DNA from: Acanthochromis polyacanthus
Lineage: Eukaryota > Chordata > Actinopteri > Pomacentridae
Assembly (NCBI RefSeq): GCF_021347895.1
Contig: NC_067125.1
Coordinates: 8,886,768 to 8,950,767, forward strand
Direction of reading: 5' to 3'
DNA: 64,000 nucleotides
Every line of letters starts with the position of its first letter. Within the stretch, counting starts at the first letter, position 1. The position numbers and the translations under genes are program-made. The notes beneath the pieces were generated by a model. It was not told where the DNA came from, searched no databases, and saw nothing but the letters and a program-made list of their open reading frames with translations. Positions 49,560 to 60,545 of the stretch are shown here, piece by piece.

Positions 49560-49761
49560 TGATAATGAAGAGGAAGGCGTACAATGTGATTAGAACTAGA
49601 CTGGAAAGATTAGCGGCTGATCGTATAAATATTAGAGAAATAAATGACAGATTTGAAAAAGCAAAATTTATTCTCCACAGCAGTGACCTAAGGGGGGGTC
49701 CAGGGACCTGAGCTCTTTATTTATACTGGCACCAGCCCCTCCACATTATCATGCTGGTGAA

Positions 49762-49822
<61 letters not shown>

Positions 49823-50633
49823 ATTTGTTCTTCTCAGAGAGGTCCTGTTTGGGTTGGCCCGACTCCGAGTGGACCATCTGGTTGTCCTCAGGTCGGTTCT
49901 AAAGGACTGGACAGGACCACAGCTCGCTTTAAAAACAGGTCCAGGAATATTTCTCTGATCCATAATTCATGCGGCTACGGCTGAGCTCGCTAGGCAGGGG
50001 AGTGAGCTGTAAAGCTGTGCTGGGTTCAGCTACACGCCTGGAGGCGGGTGATGACAAAACACGGCAAGATTTTTGCTCTTGGAAACGTTTCCCCAGAATG
50101 GTGGAATAACGGTGCTTCCACCTTTCGCAGCACTGTGTTGGTGACTCACTGAGCTCCTGCGAGATCTCCAGGAAAGACTGTTTATTTAAGCTCCTCTCAG
50201 ATGACCCATATGAGCAGTATGGGTCTATCGCTCCTAGCGACTGAAGAAAACTAGGAGAAACTCAGATGATTCATGTAAGCATCTTACAGGTCATTTTATT
50301 TAGGGAGATAGTAAGTTGGAGCAGTTTGCAATATTTTCAGAAAGTAGTTGCAATATCTTCTCATTTGCCACAAATTTCTGTCTTCATGTGTCATTTTTCA
50401 TTCGTTTATACACTTGACAGGACTTTCTGTTTGCGCAGAGGGAGTGTATTTAAGCCCATTACATCTGGCTTTGTTAGGAGTTCCACTTGTAATCTTGTAA
50501 GTAAATGATGCGTGAAAGTGCACTGTTAAAGTTAACATCCATCATCTGTGAAGAACGACTGGCGTAAGTGGTTCAAATACAAGCTTCAAGGTGAACCGGG
50601 AGAAACCTGGAGCAGCTTCATTTCATCTTAATG
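49560..50633. other. Non-coding stretch with AT microsatellite
   Basis: Besides the TA run at 49766-49820, 49830-50260 is of mixed composition, free of recognised repeats and without a supported frame. Confidence 0.4.
49766..49820. repeat. (TA)27 microsatellite
   Basis: An uninterrupted TA run of about 55 bases. Confidence 0.97.
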
Positions 50634-51540
50634 TGCACTACCGTTCAAAAGTTTAGGGTCACACAGACAGTTTCATGTTTTTCATGAAAACTCACATTTT
50701 CACTCATGTGCTCGCATAATTACACAAGGGTTTTCTAATCATCAATGAGCCTTTCAACACCATTAGCTAACACAATGTAGCATTAGAACACAGGAGTGAT
50801 GGTTGCTGGAAATGTTCCTCTGTACCCCTATGGAGATATTCATTAAAAATCATGTTTCCAGCTAGAATAGTCATTTACCACATTAACAATGTCTTGCCTT
50901 GATTTTTGATTAATTTAACCCGTTAACTCTTTAAGCTTCAGTCAATTCCAGCCGTTTTCAGTACAAAAAATCGCTAATATTCTATTTTTAAATAAAAAAA
51001 ATTACGAAAAATACAGGGAATATTGGACGGGCATCGCGAGGTGCATTTCCTTGAAAAGGACCGATTCGGGGATTTTATACCGACTTCAGGACATGTTTTG
51101 GATAAAATAGTTTACTGGCTTGTGTCATCTGGATGTAAAAGGTTGGATTATGGCCGTTTTTTGTGGAATCTTTTTTTTTGTGTGTAATAATAAACCCGGA
51201 AATGTGAGTCGCGCTGTGTGCGTTGAAGCCGTGTATAGAGAACGGATGGATGAATATTTGTTTTTGTCGGACAAATGTGTTTTTCTCACCCGCTGTGGTA
51301 ATTGCATCTGAAAGTGGTTTATACCGACGGATTCATGAGAATCTAAGCTTTCCATCGGCGTATCGTGTTTGTATAATCGTGTTTGCAGCCATCGGACATT
51401 CTTGAAATTCCTATGCAAATTAGTAGGTGTACCGCCGGCGGTACACTGAAGCTTAATGTTATCTTCATTGAAAATAAATGCTTTTCTTTAAAAAAATAAG
51501 GACATTTGTAAGTAACCCCAAACTTTTGAACGGTAGTCTA
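50634..51540 (+). mobile_element. MITE family M, copy 6, interrupted by an insertion
   Basis: The left end (CACTACCGTTCAAAAGTTTA), the CATTAGCTAACACAATG box and the GTACCCCTATGGAGATAT box are followed at 50918 by foreign sequence. The MITE resumes at 51453 with TTAATGTTATCTTCATTG and ends GAACGGTAGTCTA. Removing 50919-51456 restores the family sequence. Confidence 0.88.
50919..51452. mobile_element. TTAA-flanked insertion (piggyBac-like, non-autonomous)
   Basis: A 534-bp insertion in MITE copy 6, bordered by TTAA at 50915-50918 and 51453-51456, the duplicated target. It starts CCC, as piggyBac elements do. A 12-base inverted pair, TTAAGCTTCAGT (50931-50942) and ACTGAAGCTTAA (about 51445-51456), lies at the very right end but about 14 bases in from the left end. 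A palindrome GTACCGCCGGCGGTAC is at 51430-51444. The last 150 bp recur inverted at 59899-60057. No transposase. Confidence 0.72.
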
Positions 51541-51919
51541 CATTACTGTTTGTTCACTGCCACAAGCATGTGAACATTGAATGGATGGATAGTAAATCCA
51601 AAAATGTATATTGAACAAAAATGTAAATGTAGCATCGCTAATAAGTTAATAAAGTCTGCTTATTCTTTTTAACATAAAGGAATAAGTATTTGTTATTCCA
51701 ACACACGGCATCACTACAGAAAATGGAACAACTATGAACAACTTTACTGGTTATGATTATGGTCAGACGGAGAGTGGAGTCATAGACCAGAAACCACAAG
51801 TCAGTCACAAACATCTGTGAGGAGTAGTTAATGAGGCTGTTGATGCTGCCTGTGAGAGGTAGTCCCACTGTTCCTGAAGGGTTTAGAGAAGTTGTTGGAC
51901 ATCCTGAGCATCATGTCTT
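51541..51919. other. Non-coding stretch
   Basis: A minus-strand frame at 51638-51868 has no recognised domain; nothing else is seen. Confidence 0.4.
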
Positions 51920-52296
51920 CTGTTAATTTATTTATTTGACCTTTATTTTACCAGATAAAAAGGTTTGAGAACCCAGTTTTCATTTACAAACATGATCTGG
52001 CGAGTGAAGAAAATGTGCATGAGGTGTAGGAAAGTGTGTGTATATGTACATGTATGCGTGTAAGTAAGGTCCAAAGTGATCAGCAAGAGCAACAGTCAAT
52101 TACAAGGTGGTTTGAAGGTGGTGAGTGGAATCAGAGTTGCATGTTCGATGGTGTTCTGTAAGGTGTTCCAGTCATTAGCTGCTGCAAAGCGAAAGGAATT
52201 ATGTGTCATACCATTCTGTCTCAATTGATTTCTTAAAGGACAAATGGAGTTGTGGGCATTTAAATGCTTGACTACAACACTAACTGACATCCAGAA
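51920..52296 (-). pseudogene. LINE 3' end: C-terminus of ORF2 plus 3' UTR
   Basis: Read on the minus strand, 52290-52096 encodes a peptide containing NSFRFAAANDWNTLQNTI, the motif found at the C-terminus of many fish LINE reverse transcriptases (F-R-x-A-x-x-x-W-N-x-L). A stop and a short 3' UTR follow, ending AAAATAAAGGTCAAATAAAT near 51925. The copy is heavily 5'-truncated. L2/CR1-type is likely but not certain. Confidence 0.75.
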
Positions 52297-55200
52297 TACC
52301 AGACGCCCATTCTCATCTTTCTCTTCTCATCTGTGGCATTGTGTGATTTGAATAAAGTTGCATTTTAAGGCCACTGTCAGAAAATGAGACCATTTGCATG
52401 CTGCATTTATATTTTTGTTCAGTGCAAAGGTTTAGAAAATAGAAGTAGTACTCCAGTGATTACTTTTTGCACTTCCAAAGTAAAGCAACTTTCAGTACCT
52501 TGAAAGGGTTAAGTTTCACAAAAGACTAATGCAACTCAAACTGTCTTTCAAACTCCATCTCCACAGTTTGTAAATCAGTTTTTTAAAAATCTATCTGCAG
52601 TCTCCAATCCCTAGCCGAGATAACAGCATTAGGGGTTATTTTTGTCAAACATGACAAAGCTCCTCCATAATCACACAAGACATTATACAGCTGTTTTCAA
52701 AAGCTGCAGAGCATTTATCTTCACTAGCAAACAGACTTTTATGTGAGAAATTGGTTGAGTGATGTGGATGCAGATCTATATGAAAATACCCTGAGGGACT
52801 GACAATCGCACTTATTTGTACAATTCTGCTTCTTGGGTTTCTTGGCTCAAGAACTGCATCAGTGCATCCAAAAAACAAAATTGCTTCTTTTCAGCTGGCA
52901 GTTATGAGTTTTACAGAGAGGATGTAATGCATGGGAAGTTCACAGCATCTTCCACCATCTCCCCACTGTGCCCTGACCAACTAGTATGACTCACTGGTGC
53001 AGCAACAAGGACGAAAAGCCCTGCTGGCTCTCCACCAACAAACGTGGCCGAGTGTGTTCACTGGAAGGCACTAGGAAACGAAACCCAGGTCTTCTGCTGC
53101 TGCAGATGGGCACTTTACCTAGAGAATAATACATTAGATGACCTACCTTATTATATTTGAGATCAGCAGACCAGAGGTTGTGGATGAGGTAAGAAGAGAA
53201 GGCCTAAGATGAGCTGTGCAGGATGAACTAAACTTCACCAGAGACAATTCATTTTGTCTTGAAAACCAACAAGCAAAGCTTTGTCTGACTGAAAGACATC
53301 AATACTTTTAAGGCATCTAAAGCGTCATGAGATGTAGAATAATAACACGTTCTGATTTCATCGTCCACATGCTGATATGTGATCAGCTTTCATACTGCTG
53401 TTGCTGGACATACGGGAATGTCTGGATCCAGTTTCTTTATATTTTAGTTTGAGAGTCATTTAATATTTAGTATCTGCTGACACCAATATGATACGTTCCA
53501 GGGTATACACCTTACAACTAAATTGTTCTGCAGTGCTTTCAGAAAAAAATGCCTTTTTGCATCCTGCTGGTCCCTACTGGTTTCCTTATGTCGACAGAGT
53601 CTACGGTGGCTCACAAAGTTTAAGATGTTAGGTATTCCCTACATACAGACAAACCAACGCTGATCGTCACGGAACACATAAGAATAGAAAACTACAGGGT
53701 ACTACAGCTAAGCTACAATACATTTTTTGACATAGAATAGAATAGAATCTCTGCAAGTAAGGTAATCGACATGTAATTATTCTATGTCTGAACAAAAGAA
53801 CTCAAAATCAGTGTACTAATAAGAAGACATAATGAACGTTTTAGAAACATTGTGGGGGTTTAGCTAACAATGGGTCATCATGACAAAGAATTCTGTGACA
53901 CTTAATAGCACCTGGTCAGAGCTGAAACGACCAGGACAAACTGGTTATGTCTTAGTGCCATATGTAACAGAGCTGTCCATTTAATAAACAGCAATGTCAA
54001 CACAGGACAAATATCGACTGTGCCCAGTTTGTGTTACTGATCAAACCATCGTTGATTGATAATGTTGCTGATTACAAACTTTTTCAGAATTTGTATCTCT
54101 AGCATCCTGCCACAAACTGTGCTTTCCCTTTAAGACACCTGTATGACAGCAGATGAGATAAAGGAGCTTAGCACAGCTTAGGTTTGTGAAAATAATGATC
54201 AGTTAAAAAAACGCCTTGATTGGCCCCAATCCACATCAGCGGGTATGTTGTCATTGTTTGGTAATATACTGTTTAAAGACGCATGCTTGCTTTGTATTTG
54301 GCCATATCTCATGAAACTGTGTTAAGAAGAACTAGATGCATATTCAAAAATGGCATGCCATTCACACCTCCATTTTCCAGCTTTAGTGCAGTTTGCAGGT
54401 ACTTTTACTTTACTTGAGTATTTCCTTTTTATTTTTTTTATGTTATTTTTCCCCTTTACAGCGATTTAGAGGATAAATTATGTTTGTTTTGTTTTTTTAC
54501 TTTCCAGCATTTATTTATTGGGCTAAGTTGCCTTAAAATGAAGGTTTTACACAACAGATGATTTTATAAGCTTTTAAGATGCATTGCATTATTAAAGATT
54601 AAACCAGTGGACTCCATCGTGTTGGCTTCTTTCATTTCAGGAAATACCGTATGTCAGCAAAGATTAGAAACTGGAGAAAAAGTACAAAAACTAAGAACAC
54701 ATTTCTTTTCACTTCTTTAATCATGTGGCAAGATCTCAAATCTGTCAGCTGTCCCTGATTTTAACACATCATCAGTTGTTCCACCTGCAGCAGCTGCAGC
54801 AGTAACAAGCTGCTGACACACTGATGCTTCACTATTATACTGTAATCATGTCATTTGTGATAAAATATCAATCAGAGCGACCAACCAGGACTTTTATTTT
54901 ACCGCTTTAACCTTTGCAAAAATTACTGGACAAATGTGATCAAGTTCTGACAATAAACGATTATTTTAGGAAGTTTTCAGTACTCAGAAAAGCTGCTGTT
55001 TTCCAATGATTGTGTATTTACAAAAAATACTCATGGTCCATGGTGCGCCGCATGATAGACTTGGAAGATACAGTACCACAGTTTGGCTTCTACGCCAGCT
55101 TCATCTCACAGTCCAGCTTTGTTCCTCGGGGCTTGGAAGAGACAATAGCATCCAGTTTCTTTTAAGCAGGTATTTCAAGTGTGAGACAGGTATGTCCCAG

Positions 55201-56080
55201 GTGCTCACAACACTCAGAGAAGGGTGCAGTGTAGGTGTGAAATGGATCAAGAGCACGTCAAACACGGCCACCGAGGGAGAAAGAGGGATAAATTACAAAG
55301 GAGAGAAACAAAAAGAGGATAGCGGTAGATACAATGTCAGCAATCAATGCTGCATTCACAGAATACTGCAAGGATGAAAATACTGTGTAAGATAAATAAG
55401 CAAGAAAACTCTTCTCTATAATAGATATGCTGGCTTTCTCTTAACCTGAAATATGTTAGCTCTTCAACTTTTCTCAAGCATGAACAGACGATCCGCCATA
55501 TGCTTAAACTCCATGCATCTCACCTCATCATACAAAAATACATCTCATTAATCATGACCTCTTACTTCAGCGCTAGGTCGTTATTTTGAGATTGTGTGGA
55601 GGAGAGAAGCCCATCAAATGCAGCGAGGAGAGCTGTTTAAGGACAGACAGGGTAAAGACAGAACGATACTCCATCTGCTTCTTTATTGTGCTACTTCCCC
55701 ACCGCTTACTCTCTTGTTATCCCAGTGGAAGGTCAATGCTCGGGGTCACACGTGTTAACAAGGTGATCAATGTTAATCACAGACAGAGCGATCAATCCAG
55801 ATGAATGAGAGCAGCATTCCTCAGAGCCGCTGGGCTACTGGCAACAATTGAACCACACGTCTTTGAGAGTGTTGTCACCTATCAAATCACTGACTGGATA
55901 TGTTGGGTGATGTGCAGCTTTTACACTTTGTCATTAACCTCTAAAGGCTGTAAATGCGGTCGAGTAGCATTGTTGCTTTTATAATACACTGAAGGGAGGT
56001 GTTTGAAAAATACTGGATGGCAGTGCAAAAACACATGAAAAGCCTCCTCATAACTATTTACCCCAAAAATGTATATTAAG
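52297..56080. other. Long non-coding stretch, nothing recognised
   Basis: AT-rich DNA with short chance frames. No repeat family, RNA gene or exon is supported. A segment near 52980-53100 reads cysteine-rich in one frame but lacks further support. Confidence 0.45.
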
Positions 56081-56157
56081 TAGGACTGGGACTTAACGCA
56101 TTCATTTTGATTCATTAATCTGTAATTAATTAATTACAGGAAAAAATGACACGTTTA

Positions 56158-56326
56158 AAAACAGTGCGACCCATGCACTGGGCAATAGTCCCCGATGCAG
56201 TGGTCATGGGTTCGAGTCTGGTCCATGGCCCTTTGCTGGACACAAATGTTATTAAATCTGCCCCCTACTTTCCTGTCTCCCTCCACTGTCCTGTATAATA
56301 AAGGCTAAAGGGCCTTCAGTTTTAAG
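56158..56326 (+). mobile_element. tRNA-derived SINE (family U), copy 2, with TSD
   Basis: The body contains the B-box-like GGGTTCGAGTCTG and ends CTGTATAATAAAGGCTAAAG. It is flanked by AAATGACACGTTTA (56144-56157) and AAATGACGCATTTA (56327-56340), a 14-base target duplication with two or so changes. Confidence 0.82.
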
Positions 56327-56490
56327 AAATGACGCATTTAATCGCACCTTTCTCAGTTCCCTAATTTCTGGCACACCGGTAACACTGATGTACCCTCCAG
56401 TCCAGTAGGTGGTGGTAATGATTCTAAAGTTTGTTTAATAGCCGTGAAGAAGATACACAGGATGCGCTGAGAGAAGCAGTGCATTAGAAG

Positions 56491-57097
56491 CAGTGTTGCC
56501 AAGTTAGTGACTTTCTCGCTAATTTTGGCAACTTTTCAAGCCTCCTGGTGACTTCTTTTTTTGTCAGAACCGACTAGTGACAAATCTAGCAAATTTTTGT
56601 GGCGTTTTGGAGACTCTGACATGAAAGCTCGGAACGTTCTGTAGCTACTGTTCTGAACGAGCAGCAGGTGCTGCTGTGAGCTCCTCCCCATCCCAAAGCA
56701 CTTATAGGCGGTCGTGTTGGAACCCCACAGCCGTCCCAGTGTCTGATTAGAGGAGACCCACATCACTCCCCGGCCTGATGGCTGATGAATCGCACATGCG
56801 CAAAGTCGCTCCAGATCCTGTCCTGACTTACAGAGTGGGATGTACATGAAAACGTTTTTTTCACTGTCATGCTAAAATAAATCATTGCATTTAACCTCTA
56901 GTTCAAGAACATATTTTGGGTGTTTTATACTCGCTTTTTGTCTCTCCCACAACGTTATTCCTCTCTCCTACAACATTGATTCCAATTACATGCAAACAGG
57001 ACATTATGCAAATTAGGCAACTTCTAAATTCATCGACTTGTAGCGACTTTTAGGACAGCCAATAGCTATTATCCTTACTGAGGAGTTGGCAGCACTG
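56491..57097. mobile_element. hAT-type MITE nested in a hAT element
   Basis: Ends CAGTGTTGCCAAG and TTGGCAGCACTG are inverted copies. Flanks ATTAGAAG (56483-56490) and ACCAGAAG (57098-57105) agree at six of eight bases, an eroded 8-bp duplication. The 607-bp body has motifs such as TAGTGACAAATCTAGCAAAT and no transposase. Confidence 0.78.
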
Positions 57098-57119
57098 ACC
57101 AGAAGTTTGGTGAACAGCG

Positions 57120-57230
57120 ATGGAAGACGAGATTGCATTGAGCTTGTTGGGCAGAAAGTTTTCATTTAAAAATCTTTCTGATAGCAGCTTAGATAAAACC
57201 ATGGTTGTATGTAAATTGTGCAGCACATAA
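57120..57230 (+). pseudogene. hAT transposase N-terminal (BED finger) remnant
   Basis: The frame reads MEDEIALSLLGRKF and continues to DKTMVVCKLCST, then TAA at 57228-57230. MVVCKLC is the first Cys pair of a BED zinc finger, the DNA-binding module at the N-terminus of hAT transposases. The stop replaces the residue that normally follows, and the His pair is not in frame. It lies within the 56081-57658 element in its expected 5' position. Confidence 0.7.
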
Positions 57231-57884
57231 TTTTCTTCTCACTGCAGCACTTGAAGCCGACGCTATCACCTCAATGTATTGTAATGTAAACCAGAGCTAA
57301 CACTAGCTATGGCAGTCCTGGTACCATAGCCATCGCATAATAGACCATTTTTTGAGACATTGAAAGTGCTTGAGTTTACAAAAAGTCTTAAAATTTTGAA
57401 TATCGTCGCATTAATTGCACTTTGAATTTGCAGTAATCTGTGAATGTAGCAGACAGATGAAAAATGCAGATAAGTAGAGATGAGCGTTCATGTAAATGTC
57501 TATTCATCGATTCAGTCGTCAATGAAAATGTATTTAAATTGAAAACTTTGCTTATTGTCTCAAATATTGCTGTTTGACGGCAATGCAATTAATTGCGATT
57601 CATTAATTACAAAGCTTCTAATTAATTAGATACAATTTTTAATCGCGTCCCACCACTAATATTAAGTTTAGTAGGTTTTTAAACTTCAGGGTGCACATCA
57701 GAATTTTTGAAATCTTCCAAATCTGACCACACAGACAAGACAGACTTATGCTTTCCAAGGATATCCTTGTCTCAAATGCTGCGGCCATAAATAAATGAAA
57801 GCTCCTTGTAGCTGAAGAACTTGTCTGAATGTTGATGCTGTTCTCAATGTCAGAGTAATCCCCTGACAGTTATCTATACATTCG

Positions 57885-58141
57885 GTGGTCTATTACATGC
57901 AGGAGCTGCCAGTAGGTACTACAGCAGACTGTACGGCCAGCAGGCAGATGGGTCCCCCTTATATAGAGCCGGGTTCTGCTCGAGGTTTCTTCCCTGTTAA
58001 AAGGGTGTTTTCCTTGCCACTGCCGCCTTTGGGCTTGCTCTGGGGGTCAGGCATATGGGTTCTGTAAAGCGTCTTGAGACGATTTGACTGTAATTGATGC
58101 TATATAAATAAAATTGAATTGAATTGAATTGAATTGAATTG
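57885..58141 (+). mobile_element. SINE-like repeat with (GAATT)n tail
   Basis: It contains AGAGCCGGGTTCTGCTCGAG, GGTTTCTTCCCTGTTAAAAG and TTTTCCTTGCCACTGCCGCC blocks, then GCTATATAAATAAAATTGAA and a pentanucleotide GAATT tail at 58114-58141. This 3' structure is shared by very common fish retroposons; the class name is uncertain. Confidence 0.78.
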
Positions 58142-58715
58142 TAACAGAGGTCTCCATAAGCTATTCATTTAAGTCCAGCTGTCTACCTAATTATAGTCAC
58201 TTTCTGATCCTAATAAAACAGGTTGCAGTGCACGTGTTTACGACCACTTTAAAACAATGTGAGCATGATTAAAGATGAACATGCCCCCCAGCCTGGACCA
58301 GTCCCACCCCCACATGCTCTATATGAATGTGTGGACGCCGGCTCAGCTGTCCTGCCAAGCTGAGAGCAGACAGTCGTACTCAGTGTCTGACAAATACTAG
58401 CAAAATAACTGATGACAAAACACATTAAGAACTGCTCTGACTGCACAGATGGGACATCCTCATTGGACGGGCGCCTACAGAAAACACCAGAAGACACTGG
58501 TGTCAGCATCCTGATGGGTGCACAGTGCACATTAAAAGTTTACTGAAAGCGCTGCATTTTCATTACATGAAGCACAGATCTATATGTCAATTATGACGGA
58601 ATAAATGAATGATTTTAAAGCAGAAGTTGATTTGAAGTCGATCTGATTTAGTAGATTCACGTGATTTGAGTCAAAGTTTTTTAACAGTTATGTTTGGCAT
58701 AGGACATGGGAATCA
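58142..58715. other. Non-coding stretch
   Basis: No gene or repeat recognised; the minus-strand frame at 58249-58530 has no domain. Confidence 0.45.
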
Positions 58716-58850
58716 TTAACCTTCCGAACTCCAAGAAGTTTCTGGGCGTTTTCTACTCCTGTCACATTTCTACTCACTGTGGGCTCATTTTTCACTGCTG
58801 TAAAAAGTCAAACACTTCTATGGAAACAAAACAACCATGACTGGAAGTAG
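58716..58850. repeat. piggyBac-type element end, related to the 18774-20062 element
   Basis: It starts TTAACCTTCCGAACTCC and follows the inverted right end of the 18774-20062 element, sharing CTCCTGTCACATTT and ACTCACTGTGGGCTCA. The partner end is not found downstream, so this copy is incomplete or decayed. Confidence 0.65.
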
Positions 58851-59611
58851 AGAGAACTCAGAAATGCATTCTGTGCAGCATAATAAAGTTAAAATGCCAT
58901 AAATCATAAAGAAAGAAAAAGTTATAGTTGATTTTCTTGATTTATAATTCACAAAAGCTAAAACAAAAATCAGCAAAATCATTATGGACACCATTTCTTT
59001 AACTTCTCACAGGTGTTGTCAATGCTGGAAAAAAAGTAACTGCGTACAATAGATATTGAACTACTCGCATTTTTTAAAATTGTTTTCACGATCACTCATA
59101 TCCGTTCTGTGGAAACACAGCTTTCAGTTCAGTCAAATATTCACAGAATTTTAGTGACCTGACTGTTGGTCACAGCTAAGTTACTAAAGGCTTCACAGTC
59201 ACACAGCGGAACATAGAATTTTTAGATTTTTACATAATGTGGTTTGAGCAAATTGTTTACTTCTAAAAAACTTTTAAATGAGGCATATAAAATAAATAGA
59301 TTTTCATGACACACCACAATGTTAAGCTTAATTTTCACTACTTTTACCAATGGAATAGCGCCTTACAGATGAGTAGTGTAAGGGCCGTTGGAAATCTCAA
59401 AATCTGAGGGTTTTTTTCTGTTCTTCCAATTTCTGACTGATGAAAAATGTAGTTTTGGCGTCTTTTTTTTTTTTATATAAGATCACCTGCATTTCAAGCA
59501 CTTTATTCAAACAGCTCCCTCTTAAAATACCCATGTTATTCCATTAAATTAAAGAACATTGGCATTTCTAGTAAAACAATACATTAGCCATCACTGTGGT
59601 ATGTCTTGACA
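58851..59611. other. AT-rich non-coding stretch
   Basis: Possibly the decayed body of the piggyBac-type element whose end is at 58716. T-run at 59462-59475. No gene recognised. Confidence 0.35.
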
Positions 59612-59857
59612 AAATTTCCAGCCCGATCTCACGAGGATTCGTGAAACTGTCACGTAAGTTTTAGTTTCGGTTTCGTGCGCACCAACACGATTTCGTCATG
59701 TTTTTCGTGCCGCTCACCACGAAATGCACACCAATGTATTTTAAACGGCGGACTTTTCGTGCCACTCAGAACGTATTTCAAAAGAATGTGTATATTATGT
59801 TTTTAATGTAAAACCGTGGCGAATCCAACGCTATATTTTGCATGACATCGTTCCTAA

Positions 59858-59895
59858 ACATAACCCTAACCATAACCATAACCATAACCTAACCA
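59858..59895. repeat. Telomere-like (ACCATA/ACCCTA) short tandem run
   Basis: Units of ACCCTAACCATA-type, about six repeats, inside the inverted-repeat element. Likely replication slippage, not a former telomere. Confidence 0.8.
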
Positions 59896-59898
59896 TAA

Positions 59899-60057
59899 GC
59901 CGGTGGTACACTTACCAATTTGCATAGGAATTTCAAGAATGTCCGGCGGCCGGCGGCCGCAAACGCGATCACACAAGCAGTATACGCCGATGGACAGCTT
60001 AGATCGTCATGAATCCGCCGGTATAAACCACTTTCAGATGTGATTACCACAGCGAAA
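59899..60057 (-). repeat. Module shared with the 50919-51452 insertion
   Basis: Reverse-complemented, it matches 51290-51440: CATCTGAAAGTGGTTTATAC, GGACATTCTTGAAATTCCTA and TGCAAATT are shared. A GC-rich insertion-like CGGCGGCCGGCGGCCGC lies at about 59944-59960 in this copy only. Confidence 0.82.
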
Positions 60058-60207
60058 AACATTTCGTGGTGAGCGGCACGAAAAACATGACGAAATCGTG
60101 TTGGTGCGCACGAAACCGAAACTAAAACTTACGTGACAGTTTCACGAATCCCCGTGAGACCGGGTTGAAATTTCACAATGCAGGTAAGAAAAAAAATATC
60201 TGATGAT

Positions 60208-60545
60208 TCTTTATTACTCCACCATGGAAAGCAGTGGAGCTATGTGAAGTGGCTTATTGTCTGGATCCACAGAGTTGTTAAGTTGTTGATTTCTGTATCA
60301 TTGCGAGATAGCGACATGGTGTCACTGTAACTATGACAACAAGTGAACACTATCAGCTGCCTGCTGATGATCACATGATTGCCATCCTACTAAAAATCCA
60401 CCACTCATTGGGGCTTATTCATCGGAAATCATACAAGGGGCAAGTCATTAAATTGTGTTGGTGTTTCTGAGTCGCATCAATTCCCACCACCCGCTATGTA
60501 TTAAGGTCACACGATTAGATATCAGTACATAACGTACATATGCCA
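60208..60545 (+). repeat. Interspersed repeat family X, copy C
   Basis: It starts TTTATTACTCCACCATGGAA (the complement of the end of copy A), has GTCTGGATCCACAG and GCGAGATAGCGACATGGTGT, and runs through CTATGACAACAAGTGAACAC to about 60545. A block of about 80 bases with the CAGACAGA run of copy A is missing near 60245. Confidence 0.78.

Larger units (their letters stand above)
56081..57658 (+). mobile_element. hAT transposon remnant with 8-bp TSD and two nested elements
   Basis: It begins TAGGACTGGGAC and ends in the near complement (GTCCCACCACTA), flanked by a perfect 8-base duplication ATATTAAG at 56073-56080 and 57659-57666, the hAT target length. Both sub-terminal regions carry TTAATTAATTAC and TTAATCGC blocks typical of these elements. 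A BED-finger transposase exon remnant lies at 57120-57230. A SINE (56158-56326) and another hAT-type MITE (56491-57097) are inserted. Total 1578 bp, about half of it from later insertions. Confidence 0.88.
59619..60167. mobile_element. Long-terminal-inverted-repeat DNA element with 7-bp direct flanks
   Basis: The ends CAGCCCGATCTCACG and CGTGAGACCGGGTTG are inverted copies. The inversion continues inward for about 108 bases (59619-59727 against 60059-60167) almost without mismatch over GTCACGTAAGTTTTAGTTTC and GTTGGTGCGCACGAAA. AAATTTC is directly repeated at 59612-59618 and 60168-60174. The interior has a telomere-like run of AACCATAACC units (59858-59895) and a module shared with 51290-51440. 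No open frame. The superfamily is not clear; a 7-8 bp duplication would fit hAT or P-like elements. Confidence 0.82.

Noticed and set aside
49275..49711. Frames with Asp-Gly-Trp-Met repeats that could look like a repeat protein
   Set aside because: They are produced by the (GATG)n microsatellite, which is open in several frames on both strands.
52980..53100. Cysteine-containing exon-like stretch
   Set aside because: A short open reading with no clear splice sites, stops close on both sides and no recognised family.
59858..59895. Possible interstitial telomere
   Set aside because: The units are mainly AACCAT, not a pure vertebrate TTAGGG complement, and the run is short and lies inside a transposon.
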